5,874 nt of DNA from positions 1 to 5,874 of the forward strand of contig JBBSMS010000183.1 in the NCBI GenBank assembly GCA_038233055.1, written 5' to 3'. The notes under the pieces were generated by a model, which saw only the letters and a list, made by a program, of their open reading frames with translations, was not told the origin of the DNA and did not search any database. Shown here in pieces: positions 4,263 through 5,874 of the stretch; position 1 is the stretch's first letter; each line of letters starts with the position of its first letter. This DNA comes from Salsipaludibacter sp038233055 (GTDB taxonomy: Bacteria; Actinomycetota; Nitriliruptoria; Nitriliruptorales; Nitriliruptoraceae). The position numbers and the translations under genes are program-made.

Positions 4263-5039
4263 ATGGACCCGGCCGAGTTCGCCACACGCAAGCAGTCGTT
4301 CGGTGCCGCTGCGGACGTCTACGACCGGACGCGCCCGGACTACGCCGGCGACGCGGTGGCGTGGTGCCTCGACCCTGCCGGACAGGCCCCGCTGCGGGTC
4401 GCCGACGTCGGGGCCGGGACGGGCAAGCTGACCGCTGTCCTGCTGGCCCTGGGCCACGAGGTCGTGGCGATCGAGCCGGACGAGGCCATGCTCGGACGGT
4501 TGCGGGACCGCCACGGCGGCGACGACCGTTTGTCGACGGCCACCGGCGCTGCCGAGGACCTGCCACTGCCCGACGAGGCGGTCGATGCCGTGATCTGCGG
4601 GCAGGCGTGGCACTGGTTCGACGAGGCCGTCGTCGGCCCCGAGTTCGCGCGGGTGCTGCGTCCCGGTGGGGTGGCAGCCGCGATCTGGAACACGCGCGAC
4701 GAACAGGTCGACTGGGTCCGGGCCTGGTCCGACGTCGTGGAGGAGGGCGCCCACCCCACCGGGCGCACGCTGGTGGCGTCCGAGGGCGGGCCGCGCTTCG
4801 GCCCGGCATTCGGGCCCCGCGAGGACGCCACCTTCCCGCACGAGCACCTGCTCGAGCGCGACGACGTCGTGCGGTTGGCGGCCTCGCGGTCCTACACGAT
4901 CTCGCTGACGGCGGACCGGCGCGTGGCGTTGTTGGACGCGGTCGCCGACCTGGTGGACAGCCACCCCGACCTGGTGGGTCGGGAGGTCGTGCGGGTGCCG
5001 TACGTCGTCGAGTGCCACCGCGCGGTCCGGTGTCCCTGA
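4263..5039 (+). CDS. Class I SAM-dependent methyltransferase (Methyltransf_11 type)
   Basis: A 258-residue soluble methyltransferase with an unassigned substrate. The N-terminal FGAAADVYDRTRPDY (13-27) is the typical lead-in of this bacterial group. Motif I is VADVGAGTGKLT (46-57), the glycine-rich SAM-binding loop. Acidic Glu71, at the end of strand beta-2 (VVAIEPDEAML), should bind the SAM ribose. AEDLPLPDEAVDAVICGQAWHWFD (97-120) is the motif II/III region, and RVLRPGGVAAAIWNTRD follows as the usual post-motif loop and strand. The C-terminal part (about 150-258), with ERDDVVRLAASRSYTISL, is the substrate-binding cap, typical of this family but not diagnostic of a substrate. The gene is divergent from engB (about 125 bp apart) and convergent with the peroxidase (30 bp between stops). 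Neighbouring genes give no hint of a biosynthetic pathway. Annotation beyond methyltransferase would be guesswork. Confidence 0.9.
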   Translation: MDPAEFATRKQSFGAAADVYDRTRPDYAGDAVAWCLDPAGQAPLRVADVGAGTGKLTAVLLALGHEVVAIEPDEAMLGRLRDRHGGDDRLSTATGAAEDLPLPDEAVDAVICGQAWHWFDEAVVGPEFARVLRPGGVAAAIWNTRDEQVDWVRAWSDVVEEGAHPTGRTLVASEGGPRFGPAFGPREDATFPHEHLLERDDVVRLAASRSYTISLTADRRVALLDAVADLVDSHPDLVGREVVRVPYVVECHRAVRCP

Positions 5040-5069
5040 GGCCGCCGGTCCGCTCGGTCAGCCACCCGG

Positions 5070-5874
5070 TCAGGCGTGCACGCCTGCGATGTCGAGGATG
5101 TCCACGATCTCGTTGACCCTGCCCCTCGCGCCCGGCACCACGTCGATGAAGGTCTTGTTCACGGCGACGTCGTCCCGGTTGGCGAGGTAACTGTTCGGGT
5201 CGTGCTTGACGAACCCGATGATCGTCTCCGCGACGATCCGGCTGCCCAGTTCGCCCAGGCGTTGGCCGCCCTGTTGGACGGCGGCTTCGCGCAGGACGTA
5301 GTACCACAGCGGCGTGCGGCGGTGGAAGCCGTACTCCTCCAGCACCTCGGCGATCCCGGAGTCCTCCCCGTCGGTCAACTGGTCGGCGGACAGCGGGAAC
5401 AGCCGGAACGCGTGGCTCATGGCCTGTGCGGTCGGGATGCACAGCCGCTTGCCACGGAGCAGGTTCGCCCGGGCGAGGTTGCCCAGTACCGGGTCGTTCC
5501 TGCGCGACTCGAAGGGCAGCGTTCCCAGCCCGGCGGCGATCTTGGTGTCGATCCTGCGTGCCTTCTGGACCGTGCTGGCCGTACCGGCGTAGAAGTCCCA
5601 GTCGATGACGAACTCCTCCTTCAACTGGTGGTCGGCGTCGAAGAAGTCCTCGTCGGCGGCGAACCCGAGCAACTCGTTGATGGGGCGGGGCGGGGTGGTC
5701 GCGTTCGGTCGGTACTCGGGCCGGACCATCGAATGCGCGAACCGGAAGGCCGCGACCGAGTACTCGAGCGGCATGAAGGCGTGGGCGCGACCGGCCATGG
5801 CACCCACGAAGCGGGGGCCGTTCGCCAGCGTGGCTGCAACCACGCCCGGGTCGCACACCGTGGGCAGCCAGTCG
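5070..5874 (-). CDS. Haem peroxidase, animal-peroxidase superfamily, C-terminal part (5' end beyond window)
   Basis: The minus-strand frame is open to the right edge (its first codons in the window read DWLPT), so the N-terminus is missing and 267 residues are visible. AFMPLEYSVAAFRFAHSMVRPEYRPN contains the FRFxHSMVR signature of animal-type (cyclooxygenase/myeloperoxidase superfamily) peroxidases; the His at 5733-5735 would be the proximal haem ligand. RRIDTKIAAGLGTLPF, ARANLLRGKRLCIPTAQAM, TPLWYYVLREAAVQQGGQRLGELGSRIVAETIIGFVKHDPNSYL are the later conserved blocks in the expected order. Bacterial members oxidise small molecules or fatty acids with peroxide; the substrate is unknown. The distal His/Arg pocket would be upstream, outside the window, as would any secretion signal. 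The stop is TGA 5072-5070. A GTG at 5858 is an internal Val, not the start. The gene converges on the methyltransferase, and its last codons form a 16-bp palindrome. Confidence 0.88.
   Translation of the reverse strand, partial: DWLPTVCDPGVVAATLANGPRFVGAMAGRAHAFMPLEYSVAAFRFAHSMVRPEYRPNATTPPRPINELLGFAADEDFFDADHQLKEEFVIDWDFYAGTASTVQKARRIDTKIAAGLGTLPFESRRNDPVLGNLARANLLRGKRLCIPTAQAMSHAFRLFPLSADQLTDGEDSGIAEVLEEYGFHRRTPLWYYVLREAAVQQGGQRLGELGSRIVAETIIGFVKHDPNSYLANRDDVAVNKTFIDVVPGARGRVNEIVDILDIAGVHA
5071..5086. terminator. Perfect 16-bp palindrome at the convergent gene ends
   Basis: CAGGCGTGCACGCCTG is a perfect palindrome, folding as a 6-bp stem with a TGCA loop on either strand. It begins 32 nt after the methyltransferase stop and overlaps the last codons and stop of the peroxidase. 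It could act as a bidirectional hairpin terminator; neither side has a T-run, so this remains tentative. Confidence 0.35.

Noticed and set aside
4195..5856. A 553-residue minus-strand frame covering the methyltransferase antisense and peroxidase region
   Set aside because: It is extremely Arg/Pro-rich with no recognisable motif, and it overlaps two clear genes in other frames.

Overview
The window is very GC-rich, and GTG is a common start codon. Its gene set (a small Rv1284-type beta-carbonic anhydrase, an actinobacterial-style low-molecular-weight phosphatase, a COG4119-type Nudix protein, TANNNT-type -10 boxes and a possibly leaderless gene) points to an actinobacterium. The presence of EngB/YsxC, which as far as I recall is missing from mycobacteria and many classical Actinomycetes, hints at a deeper-branching lineage. 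That placement is inference; no rRNA or clear phylogenetic marker is present.

Layout, left to right. Bases 1-118 hold what looks like the last 38 codons of a transposase, probably ISL3-type. It is followed at once by a VapC-like PIN toxin remnant (about 135-467) that has lost its N-terminal third, including the first catalytic Asp. Next comes a two-gene minus-strand operon read from right to left: low-molecular-weight protein-tyrosine phosphatase (1025-1513), then a Nudix hydrolase (531-1028), overlapping by GTGA. A 219-bp divergent spacer (1514-1732) separates it from a plus-strand zinc-free quinone oxidoreductase (1733-2686). Then a plus-strand beta-carbonic anhydrase with its own promoter (2791-3303), an array of about eight 22-23-bp tandem repeats (3321-3499), minus-strand EngB GTPase (3484-4137), a divergent plus-strand SAM methyltransferase (4263-5039), and the C-terminal part of a minus-strand haem peroxidase that runs off the right edge (5070-5874).

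The protein-coding genes are mostly ordinary housekeeping or accessory enzymes that do not form one obvious pathway. The most unusual DNA is non-coding. (1) The 1514-1732 spacer is organised almost as a mirror: eight C-tracts on the left, a perfect 18-bp palindrome in the middle, and seven G-tracts on the right. Each G-rich strand is the non-template strand of the gene it faces, and nested inverted repeats join the halves. (2) The minisatellite next to engB has the engB stop codon inside its last unit, so it seems to have grown out of the gene's 3' end. (3) engB itself has a -10 box positioned for a leaderless transcript. I saw no phage, CRISPR, tRNA or rRNA features and no complete new defence-type system.
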